This document shows positions 28,298 to 36,194 of a stretch of 64,000 bases of DNA, in pieces. The translations under genes and the position numbers were made by a program. The notes below the pieces were generated by a model that was given only the letters and a program-made list of their open reading frames with translations, was not told where the DNA came from and did not search any database. Position 1 is the first letter of the stretch, and each line of letters starts with the position of its first letter. The DNA is from an uncultured Clostridia bacterium (GTDB lineage: Bacteria > Bacillota > Clostridia > Saccharofermentanales > Saccharofermentanaceae): assembly GCA_946407705.1 (NCBI GenBank), contig CAMJPC010000002.1:62001-126000 (forward strand). Direction: 5' to 3'.

Positions 28298-29389
28298 TTA
28301 CTTTTTGGAAAGGATCATGTCGTAAAGCGCTATCGCTGAGGCTGCTTCCACGACAGGCACCGCTCTCGGCGCGACACAGGGATCGTGCCTGCCTTCAATG
28401 CTGATCGTCGTATTCTTTTTCGCCGCAAGGTCAACAGTCTCCTGCGTTTTGGAGATGGAAGGCGTAGGCTTTAAAGCGCAATCGAAAACGACAGGAGCTG
28501 CTTCACCGACGCTGATCCCGCCAAGTATTCCTCCGCAGCGGTTTGTCTTAAGCCTGACTTTTTCTTCTTCATCAAAGACAAAAGCATCGTTGTTCTCGGA
28601 GCCCTTGAGGATGGTGCTGTCATAACCTGCACCGAACTCGACCGCTTTAACTGCCGGGATCGCGAAGATCATCTGCGAGATCTTACCCTCTATTCCGTCG
28701 AAGATCGGACCTCCGATGCCTGCGGGAAGTCCTGATATCACGCACTCGATGACTCCGCCCACGGAATCCTGATCCATGCGTGCTTCTTCTATCCTAGCCT
28801 TCATCTTCTCTGCTGCCTCGTCAGAGATCGCAGGGAAATCCTTTTTCGCGCATGCTGCAAGGTCTTCCAAAAACTTCTCATCACGAGGTCCGTGAGCGAA
28901 ATAAGTATCGTCTTCAACATCGAAAACAGACTTCAGATGCGCATGTATCTCAATACCCATCTTCTTCAGTTCCGTCAGGGCGATTGCTCCTGCGATGCAA
29001 AGAGGAGCGGTCATTCTTCCTGAGAAAATACCGCCGCCTGAAGCTGAAGCCTCTTCTCCGTAAAGAATTCCAGCCGTGTAATCGGCATGTGAAGGCCTCG
29101 GGCAGTTCATTATCGAAGCATAGTCCTTCGGCTTTGTATTAGTGTTGTATATGAATCCGTGAAGCACGCCATCCTCAGTTTCAAAAATGACCTCATCGGC
29201 TTCTTTTCGTGGAGTAGACCAGGCGTTCTTTCCGGGTGCTCTTCTCGCCATGAATTCCTTAATGAATCCGGCATCGGGTGTTACGTCTGAAGGCAGCCCC
29301 TTGATATACACGCCGATGGTCTCGCTGTGAGATTCGCCGTGTATCAGAAGTTCCAGTCTGCTGCCGTGATAAGTGCTTTGCATGCTCAT
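28298..29389 (-). CDS. aroC: Chorismate synthase
   Basis: GESHSETIGVYIKGLP...ASGGGIFSGRMTAPLCIAGAIA...QDSVGGVIECVISGLPAGIG...CGGILGGISVGEAAPVVFDCALKPTPSI. Confidence 0.96.
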   Translation of the reverse strand: MSMQSTYHGSRLELLIHGESHSETIGVYIKGLPSDVTPDAGFIKEFMARRAPGKNAWSTPRKEADEVIFETEDGVLHGFIYNTNTKPKDYASIMNCPRPSHADYTAGILYGEEASASGGGIFSGRMTAPLCIAGAIALTELKKMGIEIHAHLKSVFDVEDDTYFAHGPRDEKFLEDLAACAKKDFPAISDEAAEKMKARIEEARMDQDSVGGVIECVISGLPAGIGGPIFDGIEGKISQMIFAIPAVKAVEFGAGYDSTILKGSENNDAFVFDEEEKVRLKTNRCGGILGGISVGEAAPVVFDCALKPTPSISKTQETVDLAAKKNTTISIEGRHDPCVAPRAVPVVEAASAIALYDMILSKK

Positions 29390-30645
29390 AAGATCGCCAT
29401 TCCGTTTTCGATTATCGTTTTAAATTCAGGGAAGGATTTTGAAAGGCAGGAGATATCATCTATCTGAACCTTTCTTCCCGTTCCCGCCGCGCAGAGGACA
29501 GCAGCCATTGCCATGCGGTGATCGTTTGAAGAAGTCAGCGAGATCTCTTCGGGGATATCGCTTCTGACCGCCCCGTAGACCGTGATGGAATCCTCTTCGA
29601 GTTCCGTTTTGATGCCGCATGCCGCAAGCATTTCGCAGACCGCGGATGCCCTGTCTGATTCCTTCACGCGGAGACGCTTTGTTCCGGTAAGGATCGTTTT
29701 CTTTGCTTTGAAAGCTCCCGTAACCGCCATGTAAGGAACGATGTCAGGGATGTCATTGCAGCTCATTTCTATCTCATCGACCGGAGGCTCGCCGTCAGGT
29801 CCCATTACGGATACCGCGCCGTCTTCCGTATCAACTTCCACTCCAAGGCCTTCAAGGAAACCGGTTATGGCCCTGTCGCCCTGGACCGATTCAGTATCAA
29901 GGCCGGTGATCATGGCACCGCCGTTCTTCATGAGAGAACCGAGACAGAGGAGGAACGCTCCGTTGCTCCAGTCGCCTTCGACTGTGAACCTGCCTGAAGG
30001 GACAGCGATTCCGGCACGTCCGGGAACGGTGAAAACATTGCCTTCCCTGGTTACTTCAATGCCGTATTTCCTTAAGACTGATACCGTGAGTTCGATGTAA
30101 TGGATGGAACTCATCTCGCCCGTAACCGTTACCGTTGAAGGCTTGTTGAAATTGGAAAGAGCCATCAGAAGTCCTGAAATGTACTGTGATGAGACGCTTC
30201 CGTCGATCGTGTAGTTGCCCGCCATGAGAAAACCTGCTGCGGTAACTGTACGCTTTTCGAGGTCCTTTTCGATGGTGACACCGAAAGGTGCAAGGCAGGA
30301 AGCAAGATCTTCGACCGGGCGTTCAACCAGACGTCCCTTTGTCGTGAAGACCATCTTTCTCTCGGGAGAGCCCTTGAGCGCGAGTGCCAGAGGGATCATG
30401 AAACGCAGTGTGGAACCGCTCTCATTTGCGGGAAGAATTATGTCATCATCGCCTGTTTCGGAAGCCGCGGAAAGCTCTGCCAGACACCTTTTCGTCGCGA
30501 TGACGTCATCGTTGTCGTCCTTCCTGATGTTCAGGTAATCACCCCTCGCACCAAGTACGAAATTGACTATAAGTTCTCTGTGATATGCCGATTTGGATGC
30601 CGGAGCCTTGAGGTCAAGCATCAGGTTCTTGCAGGCTATGATCAT
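29386..30645 (-). CDS. aroA: 3-phosphoshikimate 1-carboxyvinyltransferase (EPSP synthase)
   Basis: APASKSAYHRELIV...ANESGSTLRFMIPLAL...GSVSSQYISGLLMAL...LRVKESDRASAVCEML...SSNDHRMAMAAVLCA. Confidence 0.95.
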   Translation of the reverse strand: MIIACKNLMLDLKAPASKSAYHRELIVNFVLGARGDYLNIRKDDNDDVIATKRCLAELSAASETGDDDIILPANESGSTLRFMIPLALALKGSPERKMVFTTKGRLVERPVEDLASCLAPFGVTIEKDLEKRTVTAAGFLMAGNYTIDGSVSSQYISGLLMALSNFNKPSTVTVTGEMSSIHYIELTVSVLRKYGIEVTREGNVFTVPGRAGIAVPSGRFTVEGDWSNGAFLLCLGSLMKNGGAMITGLDTESVQGDRAITGFLEGLGVEVDTEDGAVSVMGPDGEPPVDEIEMSCNDIPDIVPYMAVTGAFKAKKTILTGTKRLRVKESDRASAVCEMLAACGIKTELEEDSITVYGAVRSDIPEEISLTSSNDHRMAMAAVLCAAGTGRKVQIDDISCLSKSFPEFKTIIENGMAIL

Positions 30646-31709
30646 GTTGAAAGGAACCTCATGAATTCTTCGGGTGTCATCTTCCTGATCTCGGCTTCGC
30701 CGATCTTGTTAACAAGTATAACCGAAATGGTGCCGCCGCGCTTCTTCTTGTCGTTCATCGCGCCTTTGACGATCGCCTCAGGAGTGATGCCGTCACTTAC
30801 CGGAAGCTTGTAGAGCTTCATGAGATCCTTCATCCTCTCAGCGGTCTTAACGTCAAGCGTGCCTGCCCTGACACATGCGTCGATCATAATGCCCATTCCC
30901 TTGGCAACGCAGAGTCCGTGCGGCTTTGTGTATCCGCTGTCACGCTCTATTACGTGACCGATCGTATGTCCGTAATTGAGGATCTGGCGTCTTCCGTTAT
31001 CATTCTCGTCTTCCCTGACGACACTTGCCTTGTCAGCGACGTTCATGGCAACGATGTCTTCAAGAAGATCTTCGTCATCCCTGATGTTGCCGTTTGCTTT
31101 TTCGAGTCTTTCAAGTAAATCAGGATCGACGATGAAAGCGTGCTTTACGACTTCGCCCATTCCCTCGGTGAAAACCTCTTCAGGCAGTGTCTTAAGAAAA
31201 GAAATATCCTCTATAACTACTGCAGGCTGCCAGAAAGCGCCGACCTGATTCTTGCCCATGGCAATGTCTATTCCGGTCTTGCCTCCGATCGACGCATCGA
31301 CCATCGCAAGAAGCGAAGTGGGAACCTGAATGACGTTAATTCCGCGGAGGAACGTTGCCGCGGCAAAGCCTGCCATGTCGGTGGTCACGCCACCGCCAAG
31401 GCCGACTACGATGTCAGTTCTCGTAAAGCCTGCTTCAGCCATCTTGTTCCACATGGCGGCAACGGCTTCGATTCCCTTGGATCTCTCGCCCGCCTCGAAA
31501 ACATAGTCAATGGCTTCGATCCCTGCACCAACCAATTCTTCCTTTACCCTTTCAAGATAAAGAGGAGCGACATTAGTCTCTGATACGATCAAAGCCTTGA
31601 CCGTGCCCGGGCAGAGTTTCTTAACTTCGGAACCGATTGCTTTGGAAGCGCCCTTCCCGATGATAACGTCGTACTCTTTTGAAGCTGCCGGAAAACGGAC
31701 TGTCCTCAT
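30642..31709 (-). CDS. aroB: 3-dehydroquinate synthase
   Basis: VVGLGGGVTTDMAGFAAATFLRGINVIQVPTSLLAMVDASIGGKTGIDIAMGKNQVGAFWQP. Confidence 0.96.
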   Translation of the reverse strand: MRTVRFPAASKEYDVIIGKGASKAIGSEVKKLCPGTVKALIVSETNVAPLYLERVKEELVGAGIEAIDYVFEAGERSKGIEAVAAMWNKMAEAGFTRTDIVVGLGGGVTTDMAGFAAATFLRGINVIQVPTSLLAMVDASIGGKTGIDIAMGKNQVGAFWQPAVVIEDISFLKTLPEEVFTEGMGEVVKHAFIVDPDLLERLEKANGNIRDDEDLLEDIVAMNVADKASVVREDENDNGRRQILNYGHTIGHVIERDSGYTKPHGLCVAKGMGIMIDACVRAGTLDVKTAERMKDLMKLYKLPVSDGITPEAIVKGAMNDKKKRGGTISVILVNKIGEAEIRKMTPEEFMRFLST

Positions 31710-32548
31710 ATTCCGTCAACCTCCTCCTTGATCTTCCTGCCTTCATCGAGCAGGCTGCGGAGGCCGTCGAAATCCTCATCTTCCAAAGCCTTTTTGTACT
31801 TGGCAAGTTCTTCCTGAAGATGGTCGATCTCGAAAATGAGATTGTCCCTGTTCTCAAGGAAAAGCTGTGTCCACATTGTCGGATTGAGCCATGCGACTCT
31901 TGTCATGTCCTTGTATGAACCTGCTGAGAATCCCTTGTGGTTTCTTGCAGAGGGGCTCTTGATGTATGCGTTGGAGACAAGATGCGCCATCTGTGAAGTG
32001 AAGGCGATCATCTTGTCGTGCTCGTCAGCATGAGCAAGATGGAAGCTTCCGAACTGACAAGGTTCAAGAAGTTCCTTGACCCTGTCCAAAAGGAACATGT
32101 CGTCAAATACCGGAGGCACAACGACCATCGGCGCGTCCTTGTACATGTCGCCTTTTGCGTATGCCATGCCTGAGAACTTCGTGCCTGCCATGGGGTGGCA
32201 GCCGACGAATAAGAAGCCTGCTTCTTTGGCTATCTCAAAGCCCTTTTCGCATACGAATCTCTTGGTGCCGCATGCATCGATTACCAGACCGTCTTTGTTG
32301 AAGTGATCCTTGTGGTCTTCCATCCACTTGATGGTCGCCTCGGGATAGAGTGAGAGGATAACGAGATCGCATTTGCCCAGATTCTCATCAGTGAGTTCAT
32401 CATCGATGATGCCCTGCATCTTAGCCATCTGTGTCGTGCTGTTTGTACGGTTCCAGCCATAGACCGTTGACTCTGAATTCTCTTTGTAGGCCTTCGCGAA
32501 AGATGCGCCTATCAGACCTAATCCGACTACACCGACTGTTATCTTCAT
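31706..32548 (-). CDS. tyrA: Prephenate dehydrogenase
   Basis: VGVVGLGLIGASFAKAYKE...GCHPMAGTKFSGMAYA...MIAFTSQMAHLVSNAYI. Confidence 0.92.
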   Translation of the reverse strand: MKITVGVVGLGLIGASFAKAYKENSESTVYGWNRTNSTTQMAKMQGIIDDELTDENLGKCDLVILSLYPEATIKWMEDHKDHFNKDGLVIDACGTKRFVCEKGFEIAKEAGFLFVGCHPMAGTKFSGMAYAKGDMYKDAPMVVVPPVFDDMFLLDRVKELLEPCQFGSFHLAHADEHDKMIAFTSQMAHLVSNAYIKSPSARNHKGFSAGSYKDMTRVAWLNPTMWTQLFLENRDNLIFEIDHLQEELAKYKKALEDEDFDGLRSLLDEGRKIKEEVDGI

Positions 32549-32572
32549 ATAATGCACTTCCTTTTCGGTAAG

Positions 32573-32602
32573 ATAAAAAAGACGCCGTAATTCCGGCGTC
32601 TG
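32573..32602 (-). terminator. Intrinsic terminator between the DAHP synthase gene and tyrA
   Basis: Minus strand AGACGCCG-GAATTA-CGGCGTCTTTTTTATC. Confidence 0.82.
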
Positions 32603-32606
32603 GTGA

Positions 32607-33605
32607 TTACAGAATACTCCTTGCCTTTCCGATCGCGTCCATTACATCAGTGAACTGAGCCGGAGTAAGCTGCTGTGCCGCATCCGAAAGAGCCTTCTCG
32701 GGGCAGGTATGCACTTCGATCTCGAGAGCATCCGCGCCTGATACGACCGCTGCCATGGACATCGGCTTGATGAGGTTGGACTTGCCTGTCGCGTGAGAAG
32801 GATCTCCAACGACGGGAAGGTGCGTGATCTGCTTGAGAACGGAAATCGCACTTACATCGAAAGTGTTTCTCGTGTAAGTCTCGTATGTTCTGATTCCGCG
32901 CTCGCAAAGGATAACGTTAGGATTGCCTTCGCTCATGATGTACTCAGCGCTCATGAGGAGCTCCTTGATGGTAGCGGAAAGACCGCGCTTGAGAAGGATA
33001 GGCTTGCCTGTCTTGCCCAAAGCTTTGAGAAGGTCGAAGTTCTGCATGTTGCGTGCGCCGACCTGAAGGAAATCGACATCCTCAAAGACCGGAATCTGCT
33101 CGGGGCTCATGATCTCGGAGCAGATGGGAAGTCCCGTCTCTTTCTTTGCTTCAAGAAGGAGTCTGATTCCTTCTTCATGAAGTCCCTGGAAATCGTAAGG
33201 AGAAGTCCTCGGCTTGAATGCGCCGCCTCTGAGGATCGTTGCGCCTGCCGCCTTAACTGCCTTTGCGCAGCTCATGATCTGCTCTTCGCTTTCAACGGAG
33301 CAGGGTCCTGCGATGACCGCGAAATTGCCTCCGCCGATCTTTACGCCGCTGACATCGACAACCGTATCTTCAGGATGGAACTTTCTGTTTGCCTTCTTGA
33401 ATGTCTCAGATACTCTCGTAACGCTTTCAACGATCTCAAGACCCTGAAGGAGGTTGATGTCGATTGCGGATGTATCTCCGATAAGGCCCAATACCGTGCA
33501 ATATTCACCCTTTGACTCATTGACCTTGAGGCCTATGCTCTCAAACCATGAAACAAGATTCTTTATCTGTTCCTTCGTAGCTGTGTTCTTAAGTACTGCA
33601 ATCAT
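32607..33605 (-). CDS. aroF: 3-deoxy-7-phosphoheptulonate (DAHP) synthase with N-terminal regulatory-type domain
   Basis: [49 protein letters not shown]...[20 protein letters not shown]...[20 protein letters not shown]. Confidence 0.95.
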   Translation of the reverse strand: MIAVLKNTATKEQIKNLVSWFESIGLKVNESKGEYCTVLGLIGDTSAIDINLLQGLEIVESVTRVSETFKKANRKFHPEDTVVDVSGVKIGGGNFAVIAGPCSVESEEQIMSCAKAVKAAGATILRGGAFKPRTSPYDFQGLHEEGIRLLLEAKKETGLPICSEIMSPEQIPVFEDVDFLQVGARNMQNFDLLKALGKTGKPILLKRGLSATIKELLMSAEYIMSEGNPNVILCERGIRTYETYTRNTFDVSAISVLKQITHLPVVGDPSHATGKSNLIKPMSMAAVVSGADALEIEVHTCPEKALSDAAQQLTPAQFTDVMDAIGKARSIL

Positions 33606-33634
33606 TTCCTGTTCTCCTTCTTTCTCTTGAAATC

Positions 33635-33672
33635 AAAAACGCTGCCCGGGCTTTGCGTACCCTTGCAGCGTT
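33635..33672 (-). terminator. Attenuator terminator upstream of aroF
   Basis: Minus strand AACGCTGC-AAGGGTACGCAAAGCCCGG-GCAGCGTT-TTTGATTT; perfect 8-bp arms plus inner GGG/CCC. Confidence 0.83.
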
Positions 33673-33721
33673 GATTCTTAACTTGGTTTAATTAAGGTTT
33701 TCTCGCGCAACAAAAGCCGCT

Positions 33722-33784
33722 TCAGACTTTATCTCCGAAGTAGTAATAATAGTTATACGCAAAAAAGAAAACCGCAGTCTTCAA
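33722..33784 (-). CDS. Putative aromatic amino acid attenuator leader peptide MKTAVFFFAYNYYYYFGDKV
   Basis: TTG start at 33784, GGAG 10 nt upstream, 20 codons with 4 Phe and 5 Tyr, stop immediately before the predicted antiterminator arm. Confidence 0.82.
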   Translation of the reverse strand: MKTAVFFFAYNYYYYFGDKV

Positions 33785-33850
33785 TTTGAGATGTCTCCTT
33801 TTGAAAAACTGCGGTAATTAAAACACACAAACGTAAGTGCTGTCAAGGTG

Positions 33851-34381
33851 TCAGGCGAAATCCACTTCACCCGTCTTCTCATTGATAAGCTCGACAACAT
33901 TCTCGGGCTGGATATCGAGCGCCAATGCGATCTCATTGTTCATCCTGACCTTCGCGTCATTCAGTGCGCGCTCGTCCTGGGCATTGAGGTGCTTGCCTTC
34001 TCCGGAGAGCTTTCTCGCATGCATCTTGATCAGGTGGATCATGCTCATGATATCCTCGCGTGAACCGTTGACGATGATGTCAGCAAACGCATCCTTACGG
34101 TCGTTCCTGTCCTCGATCCACTCGAGCTTGTCATAAGGGATCTTGTCTATAAGAGCCATTGCTTCTTTCTTTGACAGTACCGGACGGATCTTGTCGACCT
34201 GCGCCTGATTCTCGAAAGGCACGTATACGACCTGTGACTGTCTTACGAAAAGAGGCTTCAAAACATAATATTTCTGCGGTTTTTCTTTGAAAAAACTGAT
34301 GTCCTTGATAGCATCGATCTGGCACACACCGCTGCCAGCGTAAACAATGTTGTCTCCAACCTTAAAGCTCATATAGACCAC
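33851..34381 (-). CDS. CarD/CdnL-type transcription factor
   Basis: FKVGDNIVYAGSGVCQIDAIKDI...YYVLKPLFVRQSQVVYVPFEN. Start may be the internal ATG at MSFKVGDN. Confidence 0.88.
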   Translation of the reverse strand: MVYMSFKVGDNIVYAGSGVCQIDAIKDISFFKEKPQKYYVLKPLFVRQSQVVYVPFENQAQVDKIRPVLSKKEAMALIDKIPYDKLEWIEDRNDRKDAFADIIVNGSREDIMSMIHLIKMHARKLSGEGKHLNAQDERALNDAKVRMNNEIALALDIQPENVVELINEKTGEVDFA

Positions 34382-34558
34382 CTTTCTTATATATTTTTGA
34401 CAATTTCAGAAAAAACTATTTGTAAATCCAAATTTTAGGGGTATAATAACTAATTTTTATTGTATCACGGCAATCGAATAATGCCCGTGGGCAATTTGTC
34501 AAAAAAACACCCCGGGCATCACTATTCTGTTGACATTCTGGTCTCTGAGGACCCTTAT

Positions 34559-36037
34559 TTACTTAGAATCGCAAGCTTTTTTGAGTTGTTCGACCACGAT
34601 CTCGAGTGCCTTGATCCTCGCATACTTCTTATCGACCGATTCGAGGATGTACCAGGGAGCAAAATCAGTCGATGTCTTCTGGATCATTTCATCGATCGCC
34701 TGCTCGTACTGGTTCCACTTTTCGCGGTTGCGCCAGTCCTCATCGGTGATCTTCCACTGCTTCTCAGGAGTAGCCTGACGTTCCTTGAAACGCTTGAGCT
34801 GCGTTCTCTTGTCGATCTGTACCCAGAACTTGATGACGACTGCGCCCCAGTCGGTGAGCTCCTTTTCGAACTCGTTGATCTCATTATATGCGCGCTGCCA
34901 GTCATTCTCGCTGCAAAATCCCTCGATCCTTTCAACCATGACGCGCCCGTACCAGGTACGGTCGAATATCGCGATGTGACCGGTCTTCGGAAGCCTCGTC
35001 CAGAATCTCCAGAGGAAGTGTCTCGCCTTCTCGTGAGGCTCGGGGCTTGCGATCGGCTGTACCTCGAATCCTCTCGGATCCAGAGCGCCGGTGATCCTCT
35101 TTATGTTGCCGCCCTTGCCTGCGGCATCCCAGCCTTCGTAAGCGATGATGACCGGGATCTTCTTTCTATAGAGCTTATAGTGAAGCTGTGAGAGCTCATC
35201 CTGAAGATCATCAAGCTTCTTATCGTACTCTTCATCAGTTAAAGTCTTGCCCTTGAGATCGATCTCCTTTAAGAGCGGAGTCTTCTTCAGAGGGAACGTA
35301 TTCTGCAGGATAGGTGCAGCAAGTCCCTTGTTCTTGAGTGCGGTCTCGATGCCCTGATTCAGGAATTCCAAAACCTGGAGTTCGGCAAGCTTCTTATCCT
35401 TGGCGTCAATGATGTACCAAGGCGCAGTCGGGCTGTTCGTATCCTTCAGGTACTTGTCGTAAACTTCAATGCTCTCATCGTAATGCTTGTTCTCGTGCAG
35501 GTCGTACTTGTCGACTCTCCACTTCGTATCCTTGTCGGAAAGAAGGAGATCCAGTCTTCTCTTCTGTTCCTTCTTACCGATCTGGAAGAAGAACTTCATT
35601 ATGAGATAACCGTTATCCACGAGCGACCTTTCGGTCCTTGCGATCGAATCGATCTTCTCCTCGTAGTCCTTGTCGTCCATCTTCCCGCTTATCCTGGCAT
35701 CGGTGATCTCTTCCATCCAATAGGTATCATAGAAGACGAACTTGCCCTTCTCGGGGATGTCCTTGAGGTATCTGTAGAGGAACGGATATCTCTTGTCTTC
35801 AGCGGTTGGAGCAGCATAGGTCTTAACTTTAAAGAATCTGGGATCGATGTTCTTGATTATCTTTCCGAGGACACTTCCTTTTCCGGCCGCGCCCCATCCT
35901 TCAAAGATGACCATTACGGGAAGTCCCGCATCTTTTATCTTCATCTGGCTTGCGAAAAGCCTTGATCTCTCATCCGCAATTCTTGCCGTAAACTCTTCAT
36001 CCGCAGGTCTTTGCGCTTTGATCATATTCTTGAGCAT
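34559..36037 (-). CDS. pap: Polyphosphate:AMP phosphotransferase (two tandem PPK2 domains)
   Basis: Walker A in both halves (FEGWGAAGKGS; YEGWDAAGKGG), FDRTWYGRVMVERIEGF. Confidence 0.92.
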   Translation of the reverse strand: MLKNMIKAQRPADEEFTARIADERSRLFASQMKIKDAGLPVMVIFEGWGAAGKGSVLGKIIKNIDPRFFKVKTYAAPTAEDKRYPFLYRYLKDIPEKGKFVFYDTYWMEEITDARISGKMDDKDYEEKIDSIARTERSLVDNGYLIMKFFFQIGKKEQKRRLDLLLSDKDTKWRVDKYDLHENKHYDESIEVYDKYLKDTNSPTAPWYIIDAKDKKLAELQVLEFLNQGIETALKNKGLAAPILQNTFPLKKTPLLKEIDLKGKTLTDEEYDKKLDDLQDELSQLHYKLYRKKIPVIIAYEGWDAAGKGGNIKRITGALDPRGFEVQPIASPEPHEKARHFLWRFWTRLPKTGHIAIFDRTWYGRVMVERIEGFCSENDWQRAYNEINEFEKELTDWGAVVIKFWVQIDKRTQLKRFKERQATPEKQWKITDEDWRNREKWNQYEQAIDEMIQKTSTDFAPWYILESVDKKYARIKALEIVVEQLKKACDSK

Positions 36038-36144
36038 GGATCTTCCCTCCTATAAAGAAACTGATAATTAAACTATAAGAGCGGAAGACGTCGATTTAAA
36101 GACTTTAATTGCAAACTTTTAAAGAATTTTGATTATTAATTTGA

Positions 36145-36173
36145 AAAGGGGCCGCACGAGGCTGCCCCTTTTC
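36145..36173 (-). terminator. Terminator after LRR protein 1
   Basis: Minus strand AAAAGGGGCAGCCTCGTGCGGCCCCTTTTC. Confidence 0.7.
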
Positions 36174-36194
36174 CAGTTTTACGAAAGGTCCGGA

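Noticed and set aside
32793-33515. 240-aa plus-strand ORF
   Set aside because: Antisense to DAHP synthase, which has full family motifs.
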